From Trinickia fusca (lineage in GTDB: Bacteria; Pseudomonadota; Gammaproteobacteria; Burkholderiales; Burkholderiaceae): a stretch of DNA of 64,000 nt. Where the stretch lies: assembly GCF_003628145.1 (NCBI RefSeq), contig NZ_RBZV01000002.1, positions 744,001-808,000 of the forward strand, written 5' to 3'. Positions 7,652 through 17,272 of the stretch are shown one piece after another (the first letter of the stretch is position 1; each line of letters opens with the position of its first letter). The position numbers and the translations under genes are program-made. The notes under the pieces are model-generated. The model saw only the letters and a list, made by a program, of their open reading frames with translations. It was not told where the DNA came from and ran no database searches.

Positions 7652-9586
7652 TCAGCGCGCCTGTTCTGCCGTGATCACGCGTGCAGGCAACGCACCGCGC
7701 AGTGCATTGCAGATGATCAGCGCCTGCGCGTTCAACAAGTCTTCGCGCGTGAGCACGCGCTCGCGCGCCTGCCATGCAGCGTCTTCGAGCAGCACCTGAC
7801 GCATGACGCCCGGCAGCAGACCCGCAGCGAGCGGCGGCGTCCACCATTGACCGTCGAGTTTGACGAACACGTTCGAGCGGCCGCCTTCGGTCAACTCGCC
7901 GCGCTCATTGAAGAACAGCATGTCGAAAGCGCCGTGCGCTTCGGCCTCGCGCCACGCGCGGTCATATTCGGCGCGCGCCGTCGTCTTGTGTTTGAGCAGA
8001 AATTCGCCCGAGGACGTCGGCGCAAAGCCATGCTCGGGCCCGAGCAGCACACCGACCGTCTCGGTCTCGCCCGCTTCCGCGCTCAAGCCGGCGATCGTCT
8101 TGAGCGCGCCGAGCGACGCTGTCTGCAACTGGACACCCCCCCCTTTCGCGAGCGCAACGCGCATTCGGTGCGGCACGCCAGGCGGCAGCTGAGCGCAGCA
8201 CGCATCGAGTTGCGTCCGCAGCGCAGGGGGATCGAATGCGAAGCCGAGCGCCGCAGCGCTCGAGGCAAGCCGCGACACATGGCGTTCGCGGTGCCTCACC
8301 CCACCCTCGTGCGTCGCCAGCATCGTTTCGAACAGTTCGAAGCCCGGATCGGCACCGGTCAGGAATTTGGCTTTCAAACGGCACTCCGCATATTCGTCGG
8401 CGGCCACGCTGTCGAGCACGATGCCGCCACCCACGCCCATCATCCCGCGCCGCATGCCGGTGCCGGATGCGTTGCTGTCCGGCGCGGCCAGCGTCAGCGT
8501 GCGGATCGTCACCGACAGACAGAAGTCACCACACGCGTCGCGCTGCCCCTCGTCGCCCGATTGGGCGTCGAGCCAACCGATCGTACCCGTATACAAGCCG
8601 CGCGGCGTCGTCTCGATCTCGTCGATGAGCTCCATCGTGCGATGCTTGGGCGCACCCGTAATCGAGCCGCACGGGAACAGCGCGCGCAGCACCCCGGCAA
8701 ACGAGGTGTCCTCGCGCAGATCGGCCTCGATCGTCGACGTCATGCCCCAGATCGACGGATACGGCTCGACCGAGAACAACGCCGGCACGCAGACCGTTCC
8801 GGTCTTCGCCACGCGCGACAGATCGTTGCGCAACAAGTCGACGATCATGAGATTTTCGGCGCGATTCTTCGGATCGTTGCGCAGGAACGCTTGCGCGCGC
8901 GCATCCTCCTCAGGCGTGGCACCGCGCGCCGTCGTGCCTTTCATCGGACGCGTGCGCAATCGGGTGCCGGCCTTCTCGACGAACAGCTCGGGCGAGCACG
9001 AGACGATCCACGCACCGTCCGGCAAGGCAATCAGCGCGCCGTAACGCACCGGCTGCCGCGCGCGCAGGCGCCGGTACAACGCGACGGGCGGGCCGAACGC
9101 GTCGAACGTAAGACGGTAGGTGTAGTTGATCTGATACGACTCGCCTGCCCGCAACGCCTCGTGCACGGCGGCAATCGCCGCATCGAATTGCGCGGGCGTG
9201 ACGCTTTCGGCGACGTGCGCGGCCCCGGCCACCGAAGGACCAACCTGGCCGCCGTCCATCTGGGCGAGCCAAGCGTCGACTTGCTCGCGCGAGCGCTTCT
9301 CGCAGTGCTCGAACAATAAAAAACGCAGCGAGGCGTTGCCGCCACGCTGCGTCGCATGCTGCTTGAGCTCGAGATCGCGCCCGAACTCATAGTCACCGAG
9401 CACGACCGCGTGAAGACCGCGGTTCACCTCGGCGGCAACCGCCTCGCAGACTTCCTCGAGCCGGGCGCCGTCCGTGCAGACGTGCTCGCGCACGAAGCGC
9501 GTATAGAGCCGGCTCGAAGGCGCAGCGGTGCTCGCCTCGCAATCGTCCAGCAGCGCGAACACCGCACTGCGTTCTTCAACCTTCAT
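7652..9586 (-). CDS. pabB: Aminodeoxychorismate synthase component I fused to an aminodeoxychorismate lyase-like domain
   Basis: 644 residues in two parts. Residues about 1-390 are a chorismate-binding domain (PabB/TrpE family), seen in ESYQINYTYRL, RTRPMKGTTARG, ENLMIVDLLRNDL, VEPYPSIWGMTSTI and LFPCGSITGAPKHRTMELI. Residues about 400-644 resemble class IV PLP aminotransferases such as PabC, with the likely PLP lysine in LKHKTTARAEYDRAW (near K534) and ELTEGGRSNVFV. Together they could convert chorismate to 4-aminobenzoate for folate, with glutaminase PabA supplied from elsewhere. PabB-PabC fusions are known in betaproteobacteria. It begins 41 bases after dnaJ on the same strand, so read-through from the chaperone operon is possible. 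Confidence 0.92.
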   Translation of the reverse strand: MKVEERSAVFALLDDCEASTAAPSSRLYTRFVREHVCTDGARLEEVCEAVAAEVNRGLHAVVLGDYEFGRDLELKQHATQRGGNASLRFLLFEHCEKRSREQVDAWLAQMDGGQVGPSVAGAAHVAESVTPAQFDAAIAAVHEALRAGESYQINYTYRLTFDAFGPPVALYRRLRARQPVRYGALIALPDGAWIVSCSPELFVEKAGTRLRTRPMKGTTARGATPEEDARAQAFLRNDPKNRAENLMIVDLLRNDLSRVAKTGTVCVPALFSVEPYPSIWGMTSTIEADLREDTSFAGVLRALFPCGSITGAPKHRTMELIDEIETTPRGLYTGTIGWLDAQSGDEGQRDACGDFCLSVTIRTLTLAAPDSNASGTGMRRGMMGVGGGIVLDSVAADEYAECRLKAKFLTGADPGFELFETMLATHEGGVRHRERHVSRLASSAAALGFAFDPPALRTQLDACCAQLPPGVPHRMRVALAKGGGVQLQTASLGALKTIAGLSAEAGETETVGVLLGPEHGFAPTSSGEFLLKHKTTARAEYDRAWREAEAHGAFDMLFFNERGELTEGGRSNVFVKLDGQWWTPPLAAGLLPGVMRQVLLEDAAWQARERVLTREDLLNAQALIICNALRGALPARVITAEQAR

Positions 9587-9627
9587 CTATCCACTCGCTG
9601 CCGTGGCTGCGCAGCGCCCACAACCAA

Positions 9628-10764
9628 TCAATCGAAAAAGCTCTTCACGCGGTCGAACCAGCTTTTGCTCTGCGGGCTGTGACGCGGGCCGCCCTCGACG
9701 AGCGACTTCTCGAACTGCTTGAGCAGATCGCGCTGCGTATCGGTCAGCTTCACGGGCGTCTCGACCTGCACGTGGACGTATAGATCGCCCGGCACGCTCG
9801 AGCGCAGACCCTTGATGCCCTTGCCGCGCAGACGGAACGTCTTGCCCGACTGCGTGCCCTCGGGCACCGGGAAGGTCGCCCGGCCAGCCAGCGTCGGTAC
9901 TTCGATCTCGCCGCCGAGCGCCGCCGTCGTGAACGGAATCGGCATCTGGCAGTGCAGATCGTCGCCGTCGCGCTCGAACACCGAGTGCTGTTTGATGTGG
10001 ATCTCGACGTACAGATCGCCCGGCGGCCCGCCGTTCACACCCGGCTCGCCGTTACCCGACGAACGGATGCGCATGCCGTCGTCGATCCCGGCCGGGATCT
10101 TGACCTCGAGCGTCTTCGTTTCCTTCACCTTGCCCGCGCCGTGGCAGTGCACGCAGGGGTCGGGGATGTGCGTGCCGCTGCCGTGACACTTCGGGCACGT
10201 CTGCTGGATGCTGAAAAAGCCTTGCGACATGCGCACCGCGCCCGCACCGTGACAGGTCGGGCAAGTCTCGGGCTTCGTGCCGGGCTTGGCGCCCGAGCCG
10301 TGGCACACCTCGCACGACACCCAGCTCGGCACGCGGATCTGCGTGTCGCAGCCATGCGCGGCCTGCTCGAGCGTGATCTCCATGCTGTAGCGCAGATCGG
10401 CGCCGCGATAAACCTGCGGCCCCGCGCGGCCACCGCGTGCAGCTCCGCCGGCCGCCTGACCGAAGATGTCGCCGAAGATGTCGCCGAACGCATCGGCGAA
10501 GCCGCCAAAGCCGTGCGCGCCCGCGCCGGCCATGTTCGGGTCCACGCCCGCGTGGCCGTACTGATCGTAGGCCGCGCGCTTTTGCGAATCCGAGAGCATT
10601 TCATAGGCTTCCTTCCCCTCCTTGAAATGCTCCTCGGCGTTCTTGTTGTCCGGATTGCGGTCGGGGTGGTACTTCATCGCGAGCTTGCGATACGCCTTCT
10701 TGATCTCGTCGTCGCTCGCGTTTTTCGCAACGCCCAGAACCTCGTAGTAATCCCGTTTCGCCAT
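9628..10764 (-). CDS. dnaJ: Co-chaperone DnaJ (Hsp40)
   Basis: 378 residues. The J domain begins [24 protein letters not shown]-like (written here in part as DYYEVLGV) and has the HPD motif in [10 protein letters not shown] Gly/Phe-rich linker follows, then four CxxCxGxG zinc repeats ([32 protein letters not shown]) and the two C-terminal substrate-binding barrels. DnaJ delivers unfolded clients to DnaK and stimulates its ATPase. The gene lies 215 bases downstream of dnaK with a hairpin plus T-run between them, so it is probably expressed by partial read-through or from its own promoter. GAAAGGAGC lies about 35 bases upstream of the ATG, and no strong Shine-Dalgarno is immediately adjacent. 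Confidence 0.97.
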   Translation of the reverse strand: MAKRDYYEVLGVAKNASDDEIKKAYRKLAMKYHPDRNPDNKNAEEHFKEGKEAYEMLSDSQKRAAYDQYGHAGVDPNMAGAGAHGFGGFADAFGDIFGDIFGQAAGGAARGGRAGPQVYRGADLRYSMEITLEQAAHGCDTQIRVPSWVSCEVCHGSGAKPGTKPETCPTCHGAGAVRMSQGFFSIQQTCPKCHGSGTHIPDPCVHCHGAGKVKETKTLEVKIPAGIDDGMRIRSSGNGEPGVNGGPPGDLYVEIHIKQHSVFERDGDDLHCQMPIPFTTAALGGEIEVPTLAGRATFPVPEGTQSGKTFRLRGKGIKGLRSSVPGDLYVHVQVETPVKLTDTQRDLLKQFEKSLVEGGPRHSPQSKSWFDRVKSFFD

Positions 10765-10921
10765 CGGTTCACCGCCGGTGCGCGCACAGCGCGCCCGCTC
10801 CTTTCAATACTGTGGAGTCTCGCGACTCGTTCGGCGTGCGCAGCCCGGCCCTTGGCCAGCCCTACGCCCCACCCTTTATAAAGCAATGTGCCCGGAGAAC
10901 CCGAAGGCCCGCCAGGCGCGT

Positions 10922-10949
10922 GAAAAGCCGGCGCATTCGTTGCGCCGGC
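10922..10949 (-). terminator. Intrinsic terminator downstream of dnaK
   Basis: On the minus strand GCCGGCGCA pairs perfectly with TGCGCCGGC around a five-base loop and is followed by TTTT. It sits 31 bases after the dnaK stop and before dnaJ. It would lower the amount of dnaJ message relative to dnaK, a common arrangement in such operons. Confidence 0.7.
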
Positions 10950-10979
10950 CATCGTTTCCAGCTCCAGCTAGGCCGAAGC

Positions 10980-12935
10980 TCAGTCCTTCTTCACTTCCTT
11001 GAACTCGGCGTCGACCACGTCGTCCTCGGGCGCGCTCGCGCTCGCACCTGCCGACGCACCCGCACCTGCCGCCGCACCCGCGGCACCCGCCGCGCCTTGT
11101 GCCTGCATGTCGGCGTACATCTTCTCGCCGAGCTTTTGCGACGACGTCGCGACCGCTTCGATCTTCGCCTCGATCTCGGCCTTGTCGGCCGAGTTGCTCT
11201 TCAGCGTTTCCTCGAGATCCTTCAGCGCCGCCTCGATCTTCTCCTTCTCGCTCGAGTCGATCTTGTCGCCGTACTCGGTGAGCGCCTTCTTCGTGCTGTG
11301 CACGAGCGCGTCGCCCTGGTTGCGTGCGTCGGCCAGCTCGCGCAGACGGTGATCTTCCTCAGCGTTCGCTTCGGCGTCCTTCACCATCTTCTCGATCTCG
11401 GCTTCGGACAGACCCGAGTTCGCCTTGATCGTGATCTTGTTTTCCTTGCCGGTCGCCTTGTCCTTCGCGCCGACGTGCAGGATGCCGTTCGCGTCGATGT
11501 CGAACGTCACTTCGATCTGCGGCACGCCACGCGGTGCGGGCGGAATGCCTTCGAGGTTGAACTCGCCGAGCAGCTTGTTGCCGGCCGCCATTTCGCGTTC
11601 ACCCTGATACACCTTGATCGTCACGGCCGACTGGCTGTCGTCCGCCGTCGAATACACCTGCGCGTGCTTCGTCGGGACCGTGGTGTTCTTGTTGATCATC
11701 TTCGTCATCACGCCGCCGAGCGTTTCGATGCCCAGCGAGAGCGGCGTCACGTCGAGCAGCAGCACGTCCGTACGGTCGCCCGACAGAACCTGCCCTTGAA
11801 TCGCGGCACCGACGGCCACCGCTTCATCCGGGTTCACGTCGCGGCGCGGGTCCTTGCCGAAGAACTCCTTGACCGTTTCCTGCACCTTCGGCATACGCGT
11901 CATGCCGCCGACGAGAATCACGTCTTCGATGTCGCTGACCTTCACGCCTGCGTCCTTGATCGCGATGCGGCACGGCTCGACCGTGCGCGCGATCAGGTCT
12001 TCGACGAGCGCTTCGAGCTTCGCGCGCGTGATCTTCAGGTTCAAGTGCTTCGGACCCGAGGCGTCGGCGGTGATGTACGGCAGGTTGATTTCGGTCTGCT
12101 GGCTCGACGAGAGCTCGATCTTCGCCTTTTCGGCCGCTTCCTTCAGGCGTTGCAGCGCGAGCACGTCCTTCGACAGATCGACGCCTTGTTCCTTTTTGAA
12201 CTCGCCGATGATGTAGTCGATGATGCGCTGGTCGAAGTCTTCACCGCCGAGGAACGTGTCGCCGTTCGTCGAGAGCACTTCGAATTGCATTTCACCGTCG
12301 ACGTCCGCGATTTCGATGATCGAGATGTCGAACGTGCCGCCGCCGAGGTCGTACACGGCAATCTTGCGGTCACGCTTTTCCTGCGCCTTGTCGAGACCGA
12401 ACGCCAGCGCTGCGGCCGTCGGCTCGTTGATGATGCGCTTGACTTCGAGACCGGCGATGCGGCCGGCGTCCTTCGTGGCCTGGCGCTGGCTGTCGTTGAA
12501 GTAGGCCGGCACCGTGATCACGGCTTCCGTGACCGGCTCGCCGAGATAGTCTTCGGCCGTCTTCTTCATCTTGCGCAGCACTTCAGCCGAGATTTGCGGC
12601 GGCGCGAGCTTCTGATCGTGCGCTTCGACCCAGGCATCGCCGTTGTTGGCCTTGATGATCTTGTAGGGCATCAAGCCGATGTCCTTTTGCACTTCCTTTT
12701 CGTCGAAACGGCGACCGATCAGGCGCTTGACCGCGAACAGCGTGTTCTTCGGGTTCGTCACGGACTGACGCTTCGCCGGTGCGCCGACGAGCACTTCACC
12801 GTCGTCCATGTAGGCGATGATCGACGGCGTCGTGCGGGTGCCTTCCGAGTTCTCGATCACCTTGACCTGATTGCCTTCCATCAGCGCCACGCACGAGTTC
12901 GTGGTGCCGAGGTCGATGCCGATGATTTTGCCCAT
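10980..12935 (-). CDS. dnaK: Chaperone DnaK (Hsp70)
   Basis: 651 residues, starting [21 protein letters not shown] (given here only as IDLGTTNSC). The nucleotide-binding domain carries the phosphate loops IDLGTTNS and [13 protein letters not shown] and the adenosine motif [12 protein letters not shown]. The substrate-binding domain starts at [16 protein letters not shown]. The lid ends in a Gly/Ala-rich linker and the conserved acidic tail [12 protein letters not shown]. It folds nascent and heat-damaged proteins with DnaJ and GrpE. A sigma-32-like promoter with an overlapping palindrome lies 83-110 bases upstream, so it has its own heat-shock control in addition to read-through from grpE. 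AGGAGATTAGGAAA just before the ATG supplies the ribosome-binding site. Confidence 0.98.
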   Translation of the reverse strand: MGKIIGIDLGTTNSCVALMEGNQVKVIENSEGTRTTPSIIAYMDDGEVLVGAPAKRQSVTNPKNTLFAVKRLIGRRFDEKEVQKDIGLMPYKIIKANNGDAWVEAHDQKLAPPQISAEVLRKMKKTAEDYLGEPVTEAVITVPAYFNDSQRQATKDAGRIAGLEVKRIINEPTAAALAFGLDKAQEKRDRKIAVYDLGGGTFDISIIEIADVDGEMQFEVLSTNGDTFLGGEDFDQRIIDYIIGEFKKEQGVDLSKDVLALQRLKEAAEKAKIELSSSQQTEINLPYITADASGPKHLNLKITRAKLEALVEDLIARTVEPCRIAIKDAGVKVSDIEDVILVGGMTRMPKVQETVKEFFGKDPRRDVNPDEAVAVGAAIQGQVLSGDRTDVLLLDVTPLSLGIETLGGVMTKMINKNTTVPTKHAQVYSTADDSQSAVTIKVYQGEREMAAGNKLLGEFNLEGIPPAPRGVPQIEVTFDIDANGILHVGAKDKATGKENKITIKANSGLSEAEIEKMVKDAEANAEEDHRLRELADARNQGDALVHSTKKALTEYGDKIDSSEKEKIEAALKDLEETLKSNSADKAEIEAKIEAVATSSQKLGEKMYADMQAQGAAGAAGAAAGAGASAGASASAPEDDVVDAEFKEVKKD

Positions 12936-13010
12936 TTTCCTAATCTCCTAAACTTTCGATCGCTTTGGGGCGGTGCCCGTCCGGCACGACAACCCATTCA
13001 ATTCAAACCT

Positions 13011-13027
13011 GCACTCAACATGAGTGC
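13011..13027 (-). promoter_or_regulatory. CIRCE-like palindrome over the dnaK promoter
   Basis: GCACTCA-aca-TGAGTGC is a perfect 7-3-7 inverted repeat (plus strand). Its core GCACTC/GAGTGC is the core of the HrcA operator CIRCE, but the canonical spacer is nine bases and here it is five between those core arms. It overlaps the -10 of the dnaK sigma-32 promoter, where a repressor would act. hrcA is encoded 3 kb away in the same cluster. It could be a degenerate or alternative HrcA site, or a site for another dimeric regulator. Confidence 0.45.
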
Positions 13028-13045
13028 TGCCGCACCGTTTTCAAG
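13018..13045 (-). promoter_or_regulatory. Sigma-32-type promoter of dnaK
   Basis: On the minus strand CTTGAAA (13045-13039) matches the sigma-32 -35 exactly. After 13 bases ACTCATGT (13025-13018) resembles the -10 consensus CCCCATNT in five of seven fixed positions. The position is 83 bases upstream of the dnaK ATG. The -35 is perfect and the -10 weaker, so it may be a secondary promoter. Confidence 0.55.
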
Positions 13046-13116
13046 CCCCTTCGAGCGATGCGGTCTTTAAATTTTTTCAATCGCGCGGTGCGCCTCGTCG
13101 AGCCGCAGCCAAACGC

Positions 13117-13695
13117 TTACTTCGGCTGCGCGACGGTCACGAGCGCCGGACGCAGGACGCGATCGGCGATCACATAACCCTTTTGCAACACGGTAACGAC
13201 CGTGTTGGGCTCCTGCTCGGCCGGCACCATCGAAATGGCCTGGTGGCGATGCGGGTCGAATTTTTCGCCGACCGGGTTCAACGCCGCTACTTTGCCTTTC
13301 TCCAGCGCGCTCGAGAGCTGGCGCAGCGTGAGCTCGACGCCTTCGCGCAGCTTGGCGGCGTCGCCCGTCGAGTCGGCAAGCGCGGCCTCGAGGCTGTCGA
13401 TCACGGGCAGCAGATGCTCGGCGAAGCCTTCGATCGCGAACTTGCGCGCCTTCGTGACGTCCTCGTGCGCACGGCGGCGAACGTTCTCGGTCTCGGCCTT
13501 GGCGCGCAGGACGCTCTCGCCGAGCTCGGCGATCTTCGCCTGGGCTTCGCCCAACGCGGCTTCGGCTGCGTTTTCGGGTTGAGCTTGAGCAGCGGCTGCG
13601 GCGCCTTGTGCCGCGACGTTCTCGGCAGCCGGTTGCGCGGTTTCGTCCGCAGGCGCGGCGTTCTGGTTGGCCGGATTGTCTTGCGTATGTTCCAT
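13117..13695 (-). CDS. grpE: Nucleotide exchange factor GrpE
   Basis: 192 residues from ATG 13695 (MEHTQDN); an in-frame start six codons upstream is less likely, since relatives begin MENTQ. Residues 1-60 are a low-complexity Ala/Gln/Pro tail. The long coiled coil follows ([18 protein letters not shown]), then the conserved [12 protein letters not shown], and the C-terminal beta domain with [12 protein letters not shown] and [18 protein letters not shown]. GrpE releases ADP from DnaK and acts as a thermosensor. A very good sigma-32 promoter lies about 150-175 bases upstream. dnaK follows 181 bases downstream. Confidence 0.95.
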   Translation of the reverse strand: MEHTQDNPANQNAAPADETAQPAAENVAAQGAAAAAQAQPENAAEAALGEAQAKIAELGESVLRAKAETENVRRRAHEDVTKARKFAIEGFAEHLLPVIDSLEAALADSTGDAAKLREGVELTLRQLSSALEKGKVAALNPVGEKFDPHRHQAISMVPAEQEPNTVVTVLQKGYVIADRVLRPALVTVAQPK

Positions 13696-14096
13696 GTCGC
13701 TGAAATCGTCCAAAAATTAATCAAAAGCAAAACGGCGGCAGGCATGTTTCCGACGCATGTCGCGTCGCGCTATCCACCGGAGCCGGCCGGGCCGGCAGCC
13801 GAGTGTTGCGGAAATACAACCTGCCGGCGTGCATTAGGGGCGCAGATGGGGGTGGCCCGTGCGAATTCAAGAGGCCCGCCCAGTCTTTCCACACGATGAT
13901 CGGTCCCTAAAACGGGAAACGAACGGTAACACTCGTTACGGCACCGAGGCCGAAACCGCGTTGAGCACCATTGTGGTTTGCCCTAAACTGCCCTCATGCG
14001 TTTCGAGTCCAGGCGCCATGCGCGCAGCACCGGAACGCCGCCGTATCGCCATCCGAGTACCTGTGTCCGTATCGCCCTCTCCGTTGGAGGAGTACC
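13696..14096. other. Regulatory gap between grpE and a divergent small ORF
   Basis: Four hundred bases without a recognised gene on either strand. The minus strand holds the grpE heat-shock promoter at 13844-13871. The plus strand should hold the promoter of the small membrane-protein ORF that starts at 14097. I see no tRNA or other RNA gene here. Confidence 0.5.
13844..13871 (-). promoter_or_regulatory. Sigma-32 heat-shock promoter of grpE
   Basis: On the minus strand CTTGAA (13871-13866), then 14 bases, then CCCCATCT (13851-13844). The -10 matches the sigma-32 consensus CCCCATNT perfectly and the -35 matches six of seven bases of CTTGAAA. The site lies about 150 bases upstream of the grpE start and is the main heat-shock promoter of the grpE-dnaK block by sequence. 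Confidence 0.8.
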
Positions 14097-14258
14097 GTGA
14101 AACTGACCTTTGCTACTGCGGTGGTCGCCCTGGTACTCATCGCGGGCACCACGACCATCTGCATGTCCGGGGCCGTCACCGACAACACGACCGAGTACGG
14201 CAGCGTCCATGCGACGCTCGAACAGCTTTTCAGTCCCCACCTGAAAATTTGTCGATGA
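14097..14258 (+). CDS. Small membrane-anchored or exported protein, 53 aa
   Basis: Not recognised as a family. A GTG start at 14097 is preceded by a near-perfect Shine-Dalgarno GGAGGAG (14086-14092) with four bases of spacing. This decides the start over the longer in-frame reading from 13971. The product opens with KLTFATAVVALVLIAGTTTI, a short basic N-terminus and one hydrophobic helix, followed by about 30 polar residues including a Cys after the helix. It could be a signal peptide or a single membrane anchor. It lies divergent from grpE and its last 29 bases overlap the 3' end of hslR on the other strand. Confidence 0.6.
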   Translation: MKLTFATAVVALVLIAGTTTICMSGAVTDNTTEYGSVHATLEQLFSPHLKICR

Positions 14259-14637
14259 CGCGCCGATCACGTTTGGTCGGCCTGCCCTGCAACGTCGCTG
14301 CAGGCTCGCGAAACGTCTTGCGCCGCTCCGCTTCCACAGCCCGCCTGGCCTGACTGTCGGGCGTTTCCTCATACAGCGTCTGGGCCACGCTGGCCGGCCC
14401 GCGCACATCGCAGACACCGAGCACGCGCACCTGCCAGACGATCCCCTCGATCTCGACTTCGACGAGATCGCCGACACGCACCTCTTTGGCCGGCTTGACC
14501 GCCGCCCCGCCGATGCGCACGCGGCCCTTCTCCACGGTATCGGCCGCCAGCGAGCGCGTCTTGAAAAAACGAGCGGCCCACAGCCATTTGTCGATGCGCA
14601 TGCGCGCACCCGGTTCGGTCGAGATCTTGTAGTTCAT
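14230..14637 (-). CDS. hslR: Heat-shock protein 15 / S4-domain RNA-binding protein
   Basis: 135 residues from ATG 14637 (MNYKIST); an in-frame start 11 codons upstream is less likely. The S4 RNA-binding domain is plain: MRIDKWLWAARFFKTRSLA, then KGRVRIGGAAVKPAKEVRVGDLVEV. A basic C-terminal tail includes RPTKRDRRVIDKF. Hsp15 binds 50S subunits carrying stalled nascent chains and helps recycle them. It sits between hemH and grpE in the heat-shock cluster. Its 3' end overlaps the convergent small ORF on the plus strand by 29 bases. Confidence 0.92.
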   Translation of the reverse strand: MNYKISTEPGARMRIDKWLWAARFFKTRSLAADTVEKGRVRIGGAAVKPAKEVRVGDLVEVEIEGIVWQVRVLGVCDVRGPASVAQTLYEETPDSQARRAVEAERRKTFREPAATLQGRPTKRDRRVIDKFSGGD

Positions 14638-14734
14638 CGCAATCAGAAAAGAGAGGCGTGCCGCTTGCACCGTTGCCGGTCATGCGCAGCAAGGATCCTG
14701 CCTGCGGCGGAACCCAGCGCTTGAGCCTGGCTCG

Positions 14735-15802
14735 TCATGCGACGGCACCGAGCGGCGAGGACGCCCGCGCCGGCCAGCCCTGCAGATGCTGGGCAACGAT
14801 CTCACCGAGCGCGGCGATCCAGGCCGGCGCCGCATTGAGACAAGGAATCCTGTGAAACGCCTTGCCACCCGCATGCAGGAACTCGTCGCGCACTTCGATA
14901 CCGATCTCCTCGATCGTTTCGAGGCAGTCGGCGGTGAAGCCGGGACAGAACACGTCGGCGCGGCGCACGCCCGCGGCACCAAGTTCGTGCAGCGTGGGCG
15001 CCGTATAGGGCTGCAACCACTCCGCCTTGCCGAATCGCGACTGGAAGGTCACACGGCACTCCGTCGACGTGAGCCCGAGCTCGCCCATCAGCAGGGCGGC
15101 CGTCTGCCGGCACTGGTCGTGGTACGGGTCGCCGAGATCGAGCGTCCGCTTGGGCACGCCGTGAAAGCTCAGCACGAGTTTGTCACCGGCCGCGAACTCG
15201 GGCCGGCCGTGTGCCGCCCAGTATTGCCGCACCTGCTCGGCCAGCGCGTGGATATAGGCGGGATGGTCGCAATAGTGCCGCACCGTGCGGATCTCGGGCT
15301 GATTGCGCATATGCCGCAATGCGGCGAACGCTTCATCGAATGCCGTGGCCGTGGTCGACGCGGAATATTGCGGATACATCGGCATCAGCAAGACGCGCTC
15401 GGCGCCCGCGAGCTTGAGCTGGTTCAGCATGGCACCTATACCGGGTGTGCCGTAGCGCATCGCATAGTCGACGATGATCGGATATTCGTTCGCGTGCAGC
15501 AGCTGCCGCACCGCCTCCGTCTGCTTTTCCGTATGCACGCGCAGCGGTGAGCCTTCGGGCATCCAGACGGCGGCGTACTTCTTGGCCGACGAGCGTCCGC
15601 GCAGCGGCAGGATCAGGCCGCGCAGCAGCGGCTGCCAGATCGGCGCGGGAATCTCGACGACGCGGGGATCCGACAGGAACTGCGCGAGATAGCGGCGCAC
15701 GGCGCCCGGTGTCGGTGCATCGGGCGTGCCGAGGTTGATCAGCAGCACGGCGACGCGATGGGACGTGGCAGGCTGCGACGGCAGCTCGAGATCGAAACGC
15801 AT
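14735..15802 (-). CDS. hemH: Ferrochelatase
   Basis: 355 residues from ATG 15802 (MRFDLEL); an in-frame ATG five codons upstream is also possible. It inserts Fe2+ into protoporphyrin IX, the last step of haem synthesis. Recognisable segments are [52 protein letters not shown] with the catalytic His, [15 protein letters not shown] and [17 protein letters not shown] with the conserved Glu. A TATAAT hexamer on the minus strand (15872-15867) suggests its own promoter, independent of hrcA. Its haem feeds the catalase and flavohaemoglobin genes in the same window, although nothing shows co-regulation. Confidence 0.96.
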   Translation of the reverse strand: MRFDLELPSQPATSHRVAVLLINLGTPDAPTPGAVRRYLAQFLSDPRVVEIPAPIWQPLLRGLILPLRGRSSAKKYAAVWMPEGSPLRVHTEKQTEAVRQLLHANEYPIIVDYAMRYGTPGIGAMLNQLKLAGAERVLLMPMYPQYSASTTATAFDEAFAALRHMRNQPEIRTVRHYCDHPAYIHALAEQVRQYWAAHGRPEFAAGDKLVLSFHGVPKRTLDLGDPYHDQCRQTAALLMGELGLTSTECRVTFQSRFGKAEWLQPYTAPTLHELGAAGVRRADVFCPGFTADCLETIEEIGIEVRDEFLHAGGKAFHRIPCLNAAPAWIAALGEIVAQHLQGWPARASSPLGAVA

Positions 15803-15866
15803 GTGTGGAAAAAGCATGCCTCACAACGCGGAAAACGGCAGCGAGGCTTCGGTTCAGGTGAGGGCC

Positions 15867-15872
15867 ATTATA
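15867..15872 (-). promoter_or_regulatory. Candidate -10 element for hemH
   Basis: A perfect TATAAT on the minus strand 65 bases upstream of the hemH start, in a gap of 190 bases after hrcA. No convincing TTGACA is found 16-18 bases upstream, so this is a partial promoter call. Confidence 0.4.
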
Positions 15873-15992
15873 GCGGCGCGTCTGCCGCGCCCTCACTAGC
15901 CATTCGGCCAATGGGCGGCATGCGGCAAAACGCGGCACGATAGCCATCACCAGCGTGCAACCCGGGGCAGCGGTGCAGGCTGCACGCAGCCG

Positions 15993-17012
15993 CTACTGCT
16001 GGCTCAACGCCGTCGACAGAAGCCGTGCGGTGATGTCGACGATCGGAATGACACGGCTGTACGCCATGCGCGTCGGCCCGATCACGCCGAGCGTGCCGAC
16101 GATCGTGCCGTTGACCTCGTAAGGTGCCGTCACCACGCTCATTTGCTCGATCGGCACGAGCTTCGACTCGCCCCCGATGAAAATCTGCACGCCTTGGGCG
16201 TGGCTCGACACGTCGAGTAACTGCAGGAGGCTCGTCTTTTGGTCAAAGATGTCGAACAGCTTGCGCAACCGCGCCATGTCAGACGAAAGGTCCGCCACTT
16301 CGAGCAGATTGCGCTCGCCCGAGATCAGCACGGTTTCGCCGGTATCGGTTTCCTCGGTGCTGGCCGTGACGGCCGCATGCATGAGCGCCGTCATGTCGCC
16401 CCGCAACTCGTCGATCTCCTCGCGCAGCCGCCGACGCACCTCGTCGAACGACAACCCGGCGAAATGCGCGTTGATGTAATTGGATGCTTCGGTCAGCTGC
16501 GAGGGCGTGTAGTCGCGCTGGGTCGCCATGATGCGGTTTTGCACGTCGCCTTCGGGCGTCACGATGATGAGCAGGATGCGCTTGTCGGACAAGCGCATGA
16601 ACTCGATCTGCTTGAAGACGTGGCTGCGCCGCGGCGTCAGCACGACCCCGGCGAACTGCGACAGGTTCGACAACACGCTCGCGGCCGCCGCCACCACCTT
16701 CTGCGGCTCGCCGGGCTGCAGCGTCGTACGCACTGCGCGCGTCACCGCGTCTTCGTCGGCCACCGATTCGACGGTCAGCATGGTATCGACGAACAAGCGG
16801 TAGCCGCGCGGCGTCGGCACACGCCCCGCCGACGTATGGGGGCTCACTACCAGCCCGAGCTCCTCGAGGTCCGACATCACGTTGCGAATCGTCGCCGGAC
16901 TCAATTCGAGCCCGGAGTACCGCGACAACGTGCGCGAGCCGACCGGCTGACCTTCGGCGATATACCGTTCGATCAGCGTCTTGAGGAGAGTTTGTGCGCG
17001 AGGTTCTAACAT
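15993..17012 (-). CDS. hrcA: Heat-inducible transcription repressor HrcA
   Basis: 339 residues. The N-terminal winged helix includes [38 protein letters not shown] and [18 protein letters not shown]. The GAF-like central domain has [22 protein letters not shown], and the dimerisation segment follows. HrcA represses heat-shock genes by binding CIRCE operators and is tuned by GroEL. It lies 190 bases upstream of hemH and divergent from nadK. No canonical CIRCE was found in this window; a palindrome with the CIRCE core but a shorter spacer overlaps the dnaK promoter. Confidence 0.96.
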   Translation of the reverse strand: MLEPRAQTLLKTLIERYIAEGQPVGSRTLSRYSGLELSPATIRNVMSDLEELGLVVSPHTSAGRVPTPRGYRLFVDTMLTVESVADEDAVTRAVRTTLQPGEPQKVVAAAASVLSNLSQFAGVVLTPRRSHVFKQIEFMRLSDKRILLIIVTPEGDVQNRIMATQRDYTPSQLTEASNYINAHFAGLSFDEVRRRLREEIDELRGDMTALMHAAVTASTEETDTGETVLISGERNLLEVADLSSDMARLRKLFDIFDQKTSLLQLLDVSSHAQGVQIFIGGESKLVPIEQMSVVTAPYEVNGTIVGTLGVIGPTRMAYSRVIPIVDITARLLSTALSQQ

Positions 17013-17272
17013 GACGCAAAATTTTAGCCGAACAGCAAGGGCCCCGGGAGCGTCTAGCCGCGCCCGGCGAGCTGCCGCATTCCCGTCCGGCCGACGGAAA
17101 CACCCGATCAGACACCACCGCTCGGCATCGTGCGCCGAACGGCGGGCGCGTCATCGGTACGTCATCATTCTAGCGACAAATAAAAGCATGCGAACCTGCT
17201 TACCGCATCCGTTCGAGTAGGCAAGCCGACAGGGCGGTTCTTTTCGACTCTCACCTATGGTGTAATGCCGGC

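Noticed and set aside
7643-9319. A 558-codon plus-strand ORF opposite pabB
   Set aside because: Composition is Arg/Ala/His-rich and has no recognisable domain; antisense to a clear gene.
13011-13027. Canonical CIRCE
   Set aside because: The spacer between the core arms is five and not nine bases, so I list it only as CIRCE-like.
10812-13070. A 752-codon plus-strand ORF opposite dnaK
   Set aside because: Arg/Asp/Leu-rich composition without motifs, fully antisense to dnaK; a codon-bias shadow.
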